Source: Simkaniaceae bacterium | GTDB lineage: Bacteria; Chlamydiota; Chlamydiia; Chlamydiales; Simkaniaceae | Assembly (NCBI GenBank): GCA_030064985.1 | Contig: JASJDV010000008.1 | Location: 1 to 64,000 of the forward strand | Direction of reading: 5' to 3' | DNA: 64,000 nucleotides | Part shown: positions 9,200-17,514 of the stretch, piece by piece | How positions within the stretch are numbered: position 1 is the stretch's first letter | Layout of the letters: each line of letters starts with the position of its first letter | Notes under the pieces: model-generated | Databases searched by the model: none | The model's input: only the letters and a program-made list of their open reading frames with translations | Told to the model about the DNA's origin: nothing | Position numbers and translations under genes: made by a program

Positions 9200-9427
9200 T
9201 TATTTCGCTGTGCGATTCAAAAATTGCTTGAGACTCATATAAGATTGAAGAAGAGTTCCAAGCGTATCATAGGTTTTCGTGTCTGTTCCTGCGCGGAGTC
9301 TTGTCTTCAGGTGTTGGACTTGCATTTCAAGATGATCACTGATTTTTTTCCTTTCTTTCTTATTCTTGATTTTTTTTTCTAAATCAAATTCAAAGTGTTT
9401 TAGCTTATCTTTTTCTAGTCCAAACAT
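9200..9427 (-). CDS. needle co-chaperone SctE-type (CdsE-like small helical protein)
   Basis: 75 aa coiled-coil ORF between needle and SctD genes, as in the chlamydial cdsD-E-F-G order. Confidence 0.7.
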   Translation of the reverse strand: MFGLEKDKLKHFEFDLEKKIKNKKERKKISDHLEMQVQHLKTRLRAGTDTKTYDTLGTLLQSYMSLKQFLNRTAK

Positions 9428-9462
9428 GAGCTATAAAAACCTTATGAGTTATATTTGTTGCG

Positions 9463-11193
9463 TTAAGGCTGATTGTAATTAATCTTGTATTTTATGCCAT
9501 CTTTTTCGAGTAAAATAGCATTGTTTTCCATGCGGGTAATTCTCATTCCATCCAAATCATTCCCAACAGAAAGAATTTTTCCATTGATGACAACGTATTG
9601 ATTGACGTTGCCATATTTTGAATTTCCAGTCACTTTATATTTCGAAGAAATATCAACAACATCACTTGTTGGTTGAGATAAGACGGTAAAGTTTTTGACT
9701 AAACGGACCCCTTTTACCTTTTTAAGCTCAGAGGTCATGTCGTCATATTTCTTCTCCTGATTAGAAGGAACTCTTCCAGCCAATATAAGTTCTCCGTTGG
9801 AAAATTGAAACGTTATGTTCCCAAACTGGTTCTGTGTTAAAATTCCTTGAATTTGGGCTTCCAAGGTATTTTCAACAACCACTTGATTATCCAATTTATC
9901 TAGGTGGGGAAAATAAATATTAATGTATTCAGCAAGCTTTGCTGCATCCTCCAAGTTTTGTACATAGCCCCGCAGGACATAATGACCTGGGATAATCGAA
10001 GTCAGGTTCACGCTGCGCCAAGCAGGGTTCTTAGTAAGGAGGGCATTCGTATTTTCCCAAACCAAAGCGTCAATGATGACATTATTATCGATCGAATGAA
10101 CAGACTTAAGGGACTTTACTTGATAGATCATTTCTTGCTGATCAATTTCAGTCATCACATGGCCTGAGATGAAAAGTTTTCCTGTTGCAGGGTTGAAGGA
10201 AAATTCAACTTTAGGAAAAGGCTTTAAAGCTTTAGCCACTTTTTGGGTTTCATCTCCCACTTTTTGGGTCATTGGTTCACTTTTGAAGAGACTAAATACT
10301 CCTCCTAATCCTAAGACAAGCAAAAGCGCAAAGATACCCGCCATAATAAGGTGGCGGGTTGGAATCACCATTTTCTTCCAATTCTTCTTCGCAATTTCTA
10401 CGCCCGTATCGACTTCTTCTTTTTCTCCGTGAGTAGGAGTGGAGTCGAGGCCTACTGAGGGTGAAATAATTGTTTCTCTAGTTTGTTGCTGATCGATAGC
10501 CAAGAAAGAGGTGGTCCCTAATGCTACCAAATCTTGTGATTGGAGCTGTGTGGCAGCTGCGATTTTGTGACCGTTAATGAGCACTTTATTCAAACTTCCG
10601 AGATCTTCGATTGTGACGATCCCATCGGGTTTTGCTTTGATCTTTGCGTGCTGTCTTGAAACACTTAAGTCTTGAAATAAGATGTCACAAGTATCAGGAT
10701 CTTTTCCTATAATGTAGGTCGATTCTTCTGGAAGACCAAATTCTGCGCCAGCATTTGGTCCTGAAATAACTTTAATGATCCATCTAGCATCTGAGGCTCC
10801 ACTAAAAGCTAGGGCTCCTAAGTCACCCGATTCTCCGTAAATTGTTGGAGAGTCGTTTAGCTCTTTTTCTTCGACTTGGTTTTTTTCTACTTTGTTTTCG
10901 ATAGGATCTTTTAAAGTAAAACGGAAAAAGATATTCCCAATTTGAACGGTATCTCCCTCTTTTAGTAATACAGGTTCATTAATCGGTTTTCCATTGATAC
11001 TTGCAGGGTTTACGGCGCTTAAATTTTCTAAAACATATCCCTTATCAGTGAGTCGACAGATCACATGTTTTCTAGAAACCATAGGATCTTCTAACACTTG
11101 GTAAGAGACATCAGGATCGCGTCCGAGGGTCCATTCAGTTCCCTCTTCAAAGCGAATGGTGAGACCTTCTTCGGCAACTAAATAACTAGCCAT
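9463..11193 (-). CDS. sctD: T3SS inner-membrane ring protein SctD (CdsD) with two FHA domains and periplasmic BON-like repeats
   Basis: Two FHA domains (TLGRDPDVSYQ...VSRKHV and IIGKDPDTCDI...VSRQHAKI...LINGHKI), one TM (LIMAGIFALLLVLGLGGVFSLF), C-terminal ring-building domains. Confidence 0.92.
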   Translation of the reverse strand: MASYLVAEEGLTIRFEEGTEWTLGRDPDVSYQVLEDPMVSRKHVICRLTDKGYVLENLSAVNPASINGKPINEPVLLKEGDTVQIGNIFFRFTLKDPIENKVEKNQVEEKELNDSPTIYGESGDLGALAFSGASDARWIIKVISGPNAGAEFGLPEESTYIIGKDPDTCDILFQDLSVSRQHAKIKAKPDGIVTIEDLGSLNKVLINGHKIAAATQLQSQDLVALGTTSFLAIDQQQTRETIISPSVGLDSTPTHGEKEEVDTGVEIAKKNWKKMVIPTRHLIMAGIFALLLVLGLGGVFSLFKSEPMTQKVGDETQKVAKALKPFPKVEFSFNPATGKLFISGHVMTEIDQQEMIYQVKSLKSVHSIDNNVIIDALVWENTNALLTKNPAWRSVNLTSIIPGHYVLRGYVQNLEDAAKLAEYINIYFPHLDKLDNQVVVENTLEAQIQGILTQNQFGNITFQFSNGELILAGRVPSNQEKKYDDMTSELKKVKGVRLVKNFTVLSQPTSDVVDISSKYKVTGNSKYGNVNQYVVINGKILSVGNDLDGMRITRMENNAILLEKDGIKYKINYNQP

Positions 11194-11356
11194 TACTTCA
11201 TACCATTATTAGACCTTAGTGCTCATTTAGCTAGTGTTCTTCAAATCAGCACTAAGGTTTAACAATTCTCATCCTCTAGAAGATATACTTTTGATCGTTT
11301 TATGACTACAATAAATTCATAATGAACCTTATATAAGGAAAGCTCATAGTCCAACG

Positions 11357-11812
11357 CTATGATATGCATCCTTTTTCCATAAATGTTGTGACTTCTTCTT
11401 TCCAATAATCGATATAATTCAGATAGTCTTCTAAGCCTTCATAAAAGGTTCGATAGTTGATTTCAGAAGGAAGGGTAAAAGTCAAAGTGAAGAATTTTTC
11501 CGAAGGGTCCATTCCAATTGTAGCGCCACCTGTTCCTTGCCCCAAAAGGTTTGCTTTCATCAAGTAGATAAAAAGAGCCTCTTTATTTCCTTCTTTAGGG
11601 ATAGGGAGAATGTGGGTCTTAAAAAATACTCCCAAGTCAAGTTCTTTCACAAAAATCTGAGGGGAAGAGCCTACCCTTAGTTGATAGAGTCCTTTTTCAT
11701 CCTTTTGGGGAACGGTTTCAAGCTTAAGTTCTAATGAGAGCTTTTCGATCAGTTGTTCAATTTGCATAATAACTCTTTGGTTTAAAGGTTGCTCTGATTT
11801 TTCGCAAGACAA
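11357..11812 (-). CDS. CesT/SycE-family type III secretion chaperone (CT663-like)
   Basis: ~150 aa; 'LYQLRVGSSPQIFVKELDLGVFFKTHILPIPKEGNKEALFIYLMKANLLGQGTGGATIGMDPSEKFFTLTFTLP' is typical of class I T3S chaperones. Confidence 0.75.
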   Translation of the reverse strand: MSCEKSEQPLNQRVIMQIEQLIEKLSLELKLETVPQKDEKGLYQLRVGSSPQIFVKELDLGVFFKTHILPIPKEGNKEALFIYLMKANLLGQGTGGATIGMDPSEKFFTLTFTLPSEINYRTFYEGLEDYLNYIDYWKEEVTTFMEKGCIS

Positions 11813-11868
11813 GGGCTAGACACTCCCCATTTGATAAGATATAATAAGGGAGTAGGCCTGGATAACCA

Positions 11869-12327
11869 ATGGAGAAGGTAATGGAAGATGAGTTTGATAG
11901 GATTATGGAGTTTTTCAACCTTAGCGCTGAAGAAAAAGAAAGACGCCTTCCAGAGGTTTTCGAGGACTCAGTTGAGTATTTCGAACGTTTTAAGTATGTT
12001 ATCATGAATGGAACGCCTGAGGAAAAAAAAGAGGCTGTTAAAAAAGTCATGAGTCTTAAGCGTAAAGTTGAAGAGGAGACAAAAAGGGTCTGCGATAAGA
12101 CAGGTCTTACAACAGAACAACTTGCGGCTTATTCTAACGATCCCAAAAACTTTTCTCAAGAACAATGGAATGCCATTAAAGGAGCAAAGAAAAAGCTTGA
12201 GGAAGGGGTTGAGTCTTTTAAAGATGCTACTAAGAAAAAAAAAGAGAGCGGAGCCGTTTCTAAAAGGAAAGATGGGGTCCTAAAGAAGAAAAAAAAGAAG
12301 CCGCCAAAAAACTGGATTCAATCATAA
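11869..12327 (+). CDS. hypothetical lysine-rich helical protein adjacent to T3SS locus
   Basis: 152-aa ORF, divergent from the CesT-like gene; highly charged, basic tail KKKKKKPPKNWIQS. Confidence 0.55.
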   Translation: MEKVMEDEFDRIMEFFNLSAEEKERRLPEVFEDSVEYFERFKYVIMNGTPEEKKEAVKKVMSLKRKVEEETKRVCDKTGLTTEQLAAYSNDPKNFSQEQWNAIKGAKKKLEEGVESFKDATKKKKESGAVSKRKDGVLKKKKKKPPKNWIQS

Positions 12328-12693
12328 GCCTTTTACAATAAGTTTTTTACTTTTTCAGGGCTTGCATTTTTCATCTAAATGTACGTTCTATTGGAATAAT
12401 TAAATATTTAACATATTGATTATCAATAGAAAGAATAAAAAACTATTGATAAATTAATGAAATATGTTAATATAAATTTAATAACCATCTGTTTAATATA
12501 ATAATTTAAGTAATAAAATATTCTATACTATTTTCGTACCGTACTAACCATACTCATTGTCTTAGTCGTATAGGAATGACCATTTATTTTTCGTGTAATA
12601 GTTTTACTGCAGCCAAATGGAAGAACCTATCATAAAATTACTTAAAGGGTAGACCTTTGAGTAAGTCATCATCAACCTGCTTACTTATGATAA

Positions 12694-12732
12694 GCCTGGC
12701 GGCTATTGGCCAGGCGAAAAACAGATTTTTTA
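12694..12732 (+). terminator. possible stem-loop terminator upstream of the translocator-like cassette
   Basis: GCCTGGC-ggctattg-GCCAGGC palindrome followed by an A-rich tract and a TTTTTT run. Confidence 0.4.
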
Positions 12733-12927
12733 AGTAGAAGAGGCCGACCTATCACAATTTAAAGGCCCGAAGGAAGGCTTCGGTTTTGGAGGCAACTCGC
12801 GCAAAAAAAAGGCATAGTAGCATTTTGAGTCGAACCTAGGCAAAAGCTCTAGAGGCCTAGATTCGGGGCAAAAGCGTTGCTTCATTAAAATGTGTAGAAT
12901 AATAAAAAATAATAGAGGAAAAATCAT

Positions 12928-13656
12928 ATGGTACAACCAGTCGAAGACGGATACTCTAGTAATATTAAAGAGCCTGTAATCGAGGATGCCGGTACATTGG
13001 CAGATTGGGAAAGCATGTATATAGGCCTTTTGGACCATCTAAAAGATCTCGTTGATCATGGAAAGGCTCAAGAGGCTTACAAAGAAATTCCTCTTGTGAT
13101 GGATATTTCTCAAAACTATACAACAAACGGTCAAAACGTTGCAGTGTCCGACAAATCCAACTTTGATAATACCCTTAGCCAATATATCAATGCGATTCAA
13201 GAAGACTTTGACCAATATTCTTCGGGAAGCGTTTCTGATACAAAATATGCGCAGGATGCTCAGTATGCAGCTCAGCAGATCAATGCTCTGATGACGGATT
13301 CTAAGTATGAGGATTTTGCTGGTGAATTGGAAGACGTGACTCGTCAACTCGATGCGATCGTTCCTTCGTCGCAGAGCACTCCAACAGATCTCGCAGGGTA
13401 TTGGGCAGGGTTATGGGAATTGCCGAGCCCTTCTGCTACAACTCAATCGAGTACATACCAAGGAACATCTCTTGTCAGTAATGCGATTAACGCTGCAAGG
13501 AACGATGTGGAATCACAAAATACAATTTTGAATTCACAGATGCAAACTTATTCCAGTGATGCTTCTAAATATCTCGCCTTTGAGCAGGATTGTTACCGCT
13601 CAGAGATTGATATGATTCAAGCACCCGTCACCGCAGCACAAAGTGCATCTAGCTAA
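12928..13656 (+). CDS. helical secreted-protein candidate, first gene of translocator-like cassette
   Basis: 242-aa ORF with upstream 'gaggaaaaatcat' RBS. No signal peptide, Ser/Gln/Asn-rich and helical; co-directional with the following three genes. Confidence 0.7.
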   Translation: MVQPVEDGYSSNIKEPVIEDAGTLADWESMYIGLLDHLKDLVDHGKAQEAYKEIPLVMDISQNYTTNGQNVAVSDKSNFDNTLSQYINAIQEDFDQYSSGSVSDTKYAQDAQYAAQQINALMTDSKYEDFAGELEDVTRQLDAIVPSSQSTPTDLAGYWAGLWELPSPSATTQSSTYQGTSLVSNAINAARNDVESQNTILNSQMQTYSSDASKYLAFEQDCYRSEIDMIQAPVTAAQSASS

Positions 13657-13669
13657 TAGGAGGATGAGA

Positions 13670-14086
13670 ATGTCAGATTTTAAACCAGTATCAAATGGAT
13701 TTAGCTTTGCTTGTGCAGCTTCTTACGGCATGGAAGCGACGGCAGGTGCATCGCAAAATATTCAAGCGGAGCATGTGGATTTGATTGGAGAAAACACATC
13801 TCAAGCAAATACCAACATGATTAACGCAGATAATGATCAAATGGGAGAAATGCCTACGGATACCTCAAGTGAAACCTATTCTGAAGAGGTTCAAGAATGG
13901 CAAACAAAGTATAACTTAATCAACACTGCAGGGCAGATGTATGTGAACGAGCTCCAAACGGAAGCACAAAACGACGGAACGAATCTGCAAGCGATCGCTA
14001 ACTTTATTACTAACCTACTTCAAATTCAATCAGCAATTATATCGCCGCTTAACACAGTAACAACACTACTACAAAGTGCATTGTAA
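13670..14086 (+). CDS. small helical protein of translocator-like cassette (possible tip/filament component)
   Basis: Preferred start ATG at 13670 (MSDFKPVSNGF...) after the 'aggagg' RBS; about 138 aa; C-terminal hydrophobic heptads IANFITNLLQIQSAIISPLNTVTTLLQSAL. Confidence 0.65.
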   Translation: MSDFKPVSNGFSFACAASYGMEATAGASQNIQAEHVDLIGENTSQANTNMINADNDQMGEMPTDTSSETYSEEVQEWQTKYNLINTAGQMYVNELQTEAQNDGTNLQAIANFITNLLQIQSAIISPLNTVTTLLQSAL

Positions 14087-14113
14087 CAATAAAAGCGAAC
14101 GGGGATAAAAAAT

Positions 14114-16303
14114 ATGTCAATGGAAGTTATTAAAGATGGAAAAGTTCAGTTCACGCAAAAAAGTGTTTTCGAAGCTGCTGGAGAAATGTCAAAGCTGCAA
14201 ACTGAAACGAATAACAGCTTAGAAAATGCGTTAGAAAATGAACTGACGATCATGAAAACACAACTCGAAGCGCTGCAAGGTATTGAGCAGTTCTGGGAAC
14301 AATTTGGTCCTGCTTGGGAAGAGTTTGAAGAAGATCCTTCCAATTCTCAAGCGTTTGAAGAGGTCATCCATGCTCTTGAAGCGGAATATGGTAAGGATCC
14401 AACCCTAAAAGTAGACCTCAAACTATTAGAGCAACAGGGCATAGATAATGATACCTCTGAAAAGTCTTGGAAATCTAAAAGTGGCTGGTATCACTTCTGG
14501 CATGGAGAGCCCCTAAGCGATCCCCATTACTTCAAAGATTTTGCTCAGAGCGTTAACGGTATGCTTCAGTCTACTGCAGAAGAGGTTGTGGGAAACTCGG
14601 GACTTTTTGCTACTGCTCTTCTGAATGGTGAGTCAACATTCCAATCGAGGAGTAAACAACTTTTCGAAACGATTGCAATAATGATGGACATCGTAAAAAT
14701 TCTTGAAGGTTCTGAAGAAAACCCTCAAGCAGCCATGTTTGATATGGAAGCGCTCTTAATGGATCTAGAACAACTGCAAATCGATACAAATACACAAAAA
14801 TCGCAACAACAACAACAGATTAGCCAAGAAACTGCACAGAATATGCAGGATAACTTAAAGAAAATCCAAGATGCACTTGAAACAGCAGCTGAATACAGCA
14901 GTGGTGGTCTTTTTGAGTGGGCTAAAGACTTCTTTACATCTATTGGTACACTGTTTGAAGACATGGGTCAAGCCGTTTATTACGCGCTTTCTGGCAATGA
15001 AAAAAAAGCGATAGACGCTTTTGATGATTTGACAAAAGGATGTAAAATTTTGGGGCAAGCTGTTGTAGCGATCTTTAACGGAGACTTTAAGCAGGGTTTT
15101 GAAGAGCTTTTTACTGCAGCATTATTCACCATGCTTCTCGGGCCTATGGGTATTTTTCTACTAGGTACAAAGTTTGGTGAAGATATGAAGGACCTCGCAA
15201 CGCTTGTCACAGATGTTGTGCAATCTTTTACTCAGCTTCTTGCTGCTGGAGCCTTAGCGTCTTTTGGTGACAAGGTAGATGCTTCTTATTTAATGGAATC
15301 CAATAAGAAGCTTGGGGCAGAGATGCTTGCAAACTCAGCCCTTAAGGTCCTTGGAGACGTTGCAATGGTTGCGATTACGTTTGCTGCTGCAGTCGCTGGA
15401 CAATACTGGCTTGCAGGACTCATCCTTGCTTTTTTCGTCACGTCTGAATCTGGACTTACGCAAAAAATGACAGACGCGGTTGCAAGCTCTATCGAAAGCG
15501 CTATGGGTGGCAAGAATAGCGCCTTGGCGAAAATCCTGGCTGATGTCACTATGATTGTCCTCATCACTGCGCTTTCTGCTGGAGCAGGAGCTGCTGAAGC
15601 GACTCTTGCTACAACTGTGGATTCAGTTACTATAGTCGGTGAAGAGGAAGAAATCGAAATGTTTGAAACGGCTGGAAGACAAGTAGCTGATGAGCCTGTT
15701 GATGGGGGATCTAAAGCAGCGAATAGCGCAGCTAAAGAAACGGATACAAAACAAGCTTTAAGCGGCGTTCAAATCGCTAAGAGGGCTACTTCAATAGGAG
15801 TTTATGGATTTGGATCGTCTTTAGGTTCAAGTACACTTGCTACGGATATCCTCAAGGATACAAGCAAGAAAGATAGTAAACTCTTAGCCGTTATTCTTGA
15901 ACTTGTTCAAGTCATTGTTGCTGCTGTCACTGCTTCAATTGGGGGATTCTCAACGATGACCCAGTCTATAGGTAACGCTACAAGAGCCACTGAAACAACG
16001 GCTTCTCAATTGACCCGGTTTGCTTCTAGAATGCAAGTGGCTGCTACAGGTGTAGCTACTGTTTCTGGAACGGCTCAAGGTGGGGAGGTCATCGTTCAGG
16101 GTGATACTCAAGAGAAACTTGCAAAATGCCAAGCAAATGTTCAATTGGATGAAGCCACTCAAAACGTGACGGACCAAATGATTAAGCAGACTGGCGAAGA
16201 ACTTGAGCAACTGATTAAAGGATATGAAGAACTCATTGCTACTGAGTTTAAAACGCCTGCAGAAGCTGCAAATGCAGAGCTTCGGGCATTAATACAAGGT
16301 TAA
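14114..16303 (+). CDS. SctE/CopB/IpaB-like large T3SS translocator candidate
   Basis: 729 aa with coiled-coil N-terminus and several hydrophobic segments (ALFTMLLGPMGIFLLG; VAMVAITFAAAVAGQYWLAGLILAFF; VTMIVLITALSAGAGAA; LVQVIVAAVTASIGG), without a signal peptide. Resembles YopB/SipB/CopB architecture. Confidence 0.6.
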   Translation: MSMEVIKDGKVQFTQKSVFEAAGEMSKLQTETNNSLENALENELTIMKTQLEALQGIEQFWEQFGPAWEEFEEDPSNSQAFEEVIHALEAEYGKDPTLKVDLKLLEQQGIDNDTSEKSWKSKSGWYHFWHGEPLSDPHYFKDFAQSVNGMLQSTAEEVVGNSGLFATALLNGESTFQSRSKQLFETIAIMMDIVKILEGSEENPQAAMFDMEALLMDLEQLQIDTNTQKSQQQQQISQETAQNMQDNLKKIQDALETAAEYSSGGLFEWAKDFFTSIGTLFEDMGQAVYYALSGNEKKAIDAFDDLTKGCKILGQAVVAIFNGDFKQGFEELFTAALFTMLLGPMGIFLLGTKFGEDMKDLATLVTDVVQSFTQLLAAGALASFGDKVDASYLMESNKKLGAEMLANSALKVLGDVAMVAITFAAAVAGQYWLAGLILAFFVTSESGLTQKMTDAVASSIESAMGGKNSALAKILADVTMIVLITALSAGAGAAEATLATTVDSVTIVGEEEEIEMFETAGRQVADEPVDGGSKAANSAAKETDTKQALSGVQIAKRATSIGVYGFGSSLGSSTLATDILKDTSKKDSKLLAVILELVQVIVAAVTASIGGFSTMTQSIGNATRATETTASQLTRFASRMQVAATGVATVSGTAQGGEVIVQGDTQEKLAKCQANVQLDEATQNVTDQMIKQTGEELEQLIKGYEELIATEFKTPAEAANAELRALIQG

Positions 16304-16336
16304 TAGTAAAAAGTAATAATAAGGGATAAAATAACT

Positions 16337-17293
16337 ATGCAAAACATGAATGCAAAAATGATAGATACTTCTTTGGCAGCAGAAACAATAGGTGGTGGTG
16401 GTCTAGGAGTGAATTTATCGAGTGGTATGGAAGCTGCTGTTACTGCTGCATTAAGCTTCTTGGAGCAAGTTCTTTGCGATATCAACAATAAAGAGCTTCA
16501 AGAATCACGAGGATTGGCGACCGCTATTCAAGAGTCATCTGAATATAGCGCTACCAATATGATCAATGTTGGATACCAGCAATTTGTCGATGCCCTAGCA
16601 CAAGGGTTCGGAACGGTTGGAGCTTCTTTCCTAACGCTTGGGACACTGGCTTGCGCCAATTATACAGATCCTACCAAACCTGAATTCGCAAAACTTAACC
16701 AAGAACAAACTGGAATTGAAAACATCTACAAAGAAATACCGACAACAACTAATCCGACTGTTAATGAGCAAGAGTCTCCTGTTTACGAGCTAGATAGGCA
16801 AGAAGAAGTACAAGTCCAAGTAGATAGGGCAAAAGCCGTTGATGGTAAAATCGAAGAGATCAAAGAACAGAAAATATTCACTGATCAAGAAGGGATAGCT
16901 TTTACCTTATCTGATGAAGATGCTGAACTTCTTAAAGCTATGGATCAGAAACAAGTGAAAATTCTTAGTGACCACCTGGAACAGCGTCTGGGTAAGATTG
17001 CTGAACAAAGAACCAGTTTTTCTAAAATGCAATCAGAACACTACAGTAGATACGCTGCAATTGGACAAGCACTTGGACAGATAGCTCAAGGAACTGGAAA
17101 ATCGATTGGAGCCTTCACAGAGGAAGCCCAAACGGAAGCTCAAGCGAATGCCCAACTTTCTAACTCTGCAGTGCAAGGAATACAGGCTATTTTATCTCAG
17201 TTGGTCAAAACGGCTAATGACGCGTTATCACAGGCGCAACAAACCGTTCAAACCTTTGCAACAATTTCTAATGGGAACAAGTTTCAAGGGTAA
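16337..17293 (+). CDS. SctB/CopD-like minor translocator candidate
   Basis: 318 aa, one weak central hydrophobic stretch (FVDALAQGFGTVGASFLTLGTLAC), helical C-terminus, directly downstream of the SctE-like gene. Confidence 0.5.
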   Translation: MQNMNAKMIDTSLAAETIGGGGLGVNLSSGMEAAVTAALSFLEQVLCDINNKELQESRGLATAIQESSEYSATNMINVGYQQFVDALAQGFGTVGASFLTLGTLACANYTDPTKPEFAKLNQEQTGIENIYKEIPTTTNPTVNEQESPVYELDRQEEVQVQVDRAKAVDGKIEEIKEQKIFTDQEGIAFTLSDEDAELLKAMDQKQVKILSDHLEQRLGKIAEQRTSFSKMQSEHYSRYAAIGQALGQIAQGTGKSIGAFTEEAQTEAQANAQLSNSAVQGIQAILSQLVKTANDALSQAQQTVQTFATISNGNKFQG

Positions 17294-17330
17294 TTTTCTC
17301 TAACTTAAAGTAGATTTTCGAATCCATCTA

Positions 17331-17377
17331 GCCGTTTCGCTATCCTTCCCCCGGTGAAACGGCCTTTTTTTCTTTTA
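17331..17377 (+). terminator. rho-independent terminator of translocator-like cassette
   Basis: GCCGTTTC-(17 nt)-GAAACGGC stem followed by CTTTTTTTCTTTT. Confidence 0.85.
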
Positions 17378-17514
17378 AGATTTACAGCTAAGTCGATTTA
17401 TTTATAATAAAATATTTAATTAGTTAAAAATTATTCAATTTTTTCAATAAAATCAATTAATTTATTTTAAATAAATTCATAATATGTTAAAATTAAATAA
17501 AGTAAGGGTGAATC

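Noticed and set aside
11757-12050. 97-aa minus-strand ORF overlapping the 152-aa ORF
   Set aside because: Antisense to a better-supported charged helical ORF; composition (S/I/F/Y-rich) typical of antisense of K/E codons.
12068-12283. 71-aa plus-strand ORF
   Set aside because: Alternate frame nested in 11869..12327.
12400-12560. AT-rich tract as a possible replication origin
   Set aside because: Only A/T richness; no convincing DnaA-box cluster and no dnaA/dnaN nearby. More likely a promoter/intergenic region.
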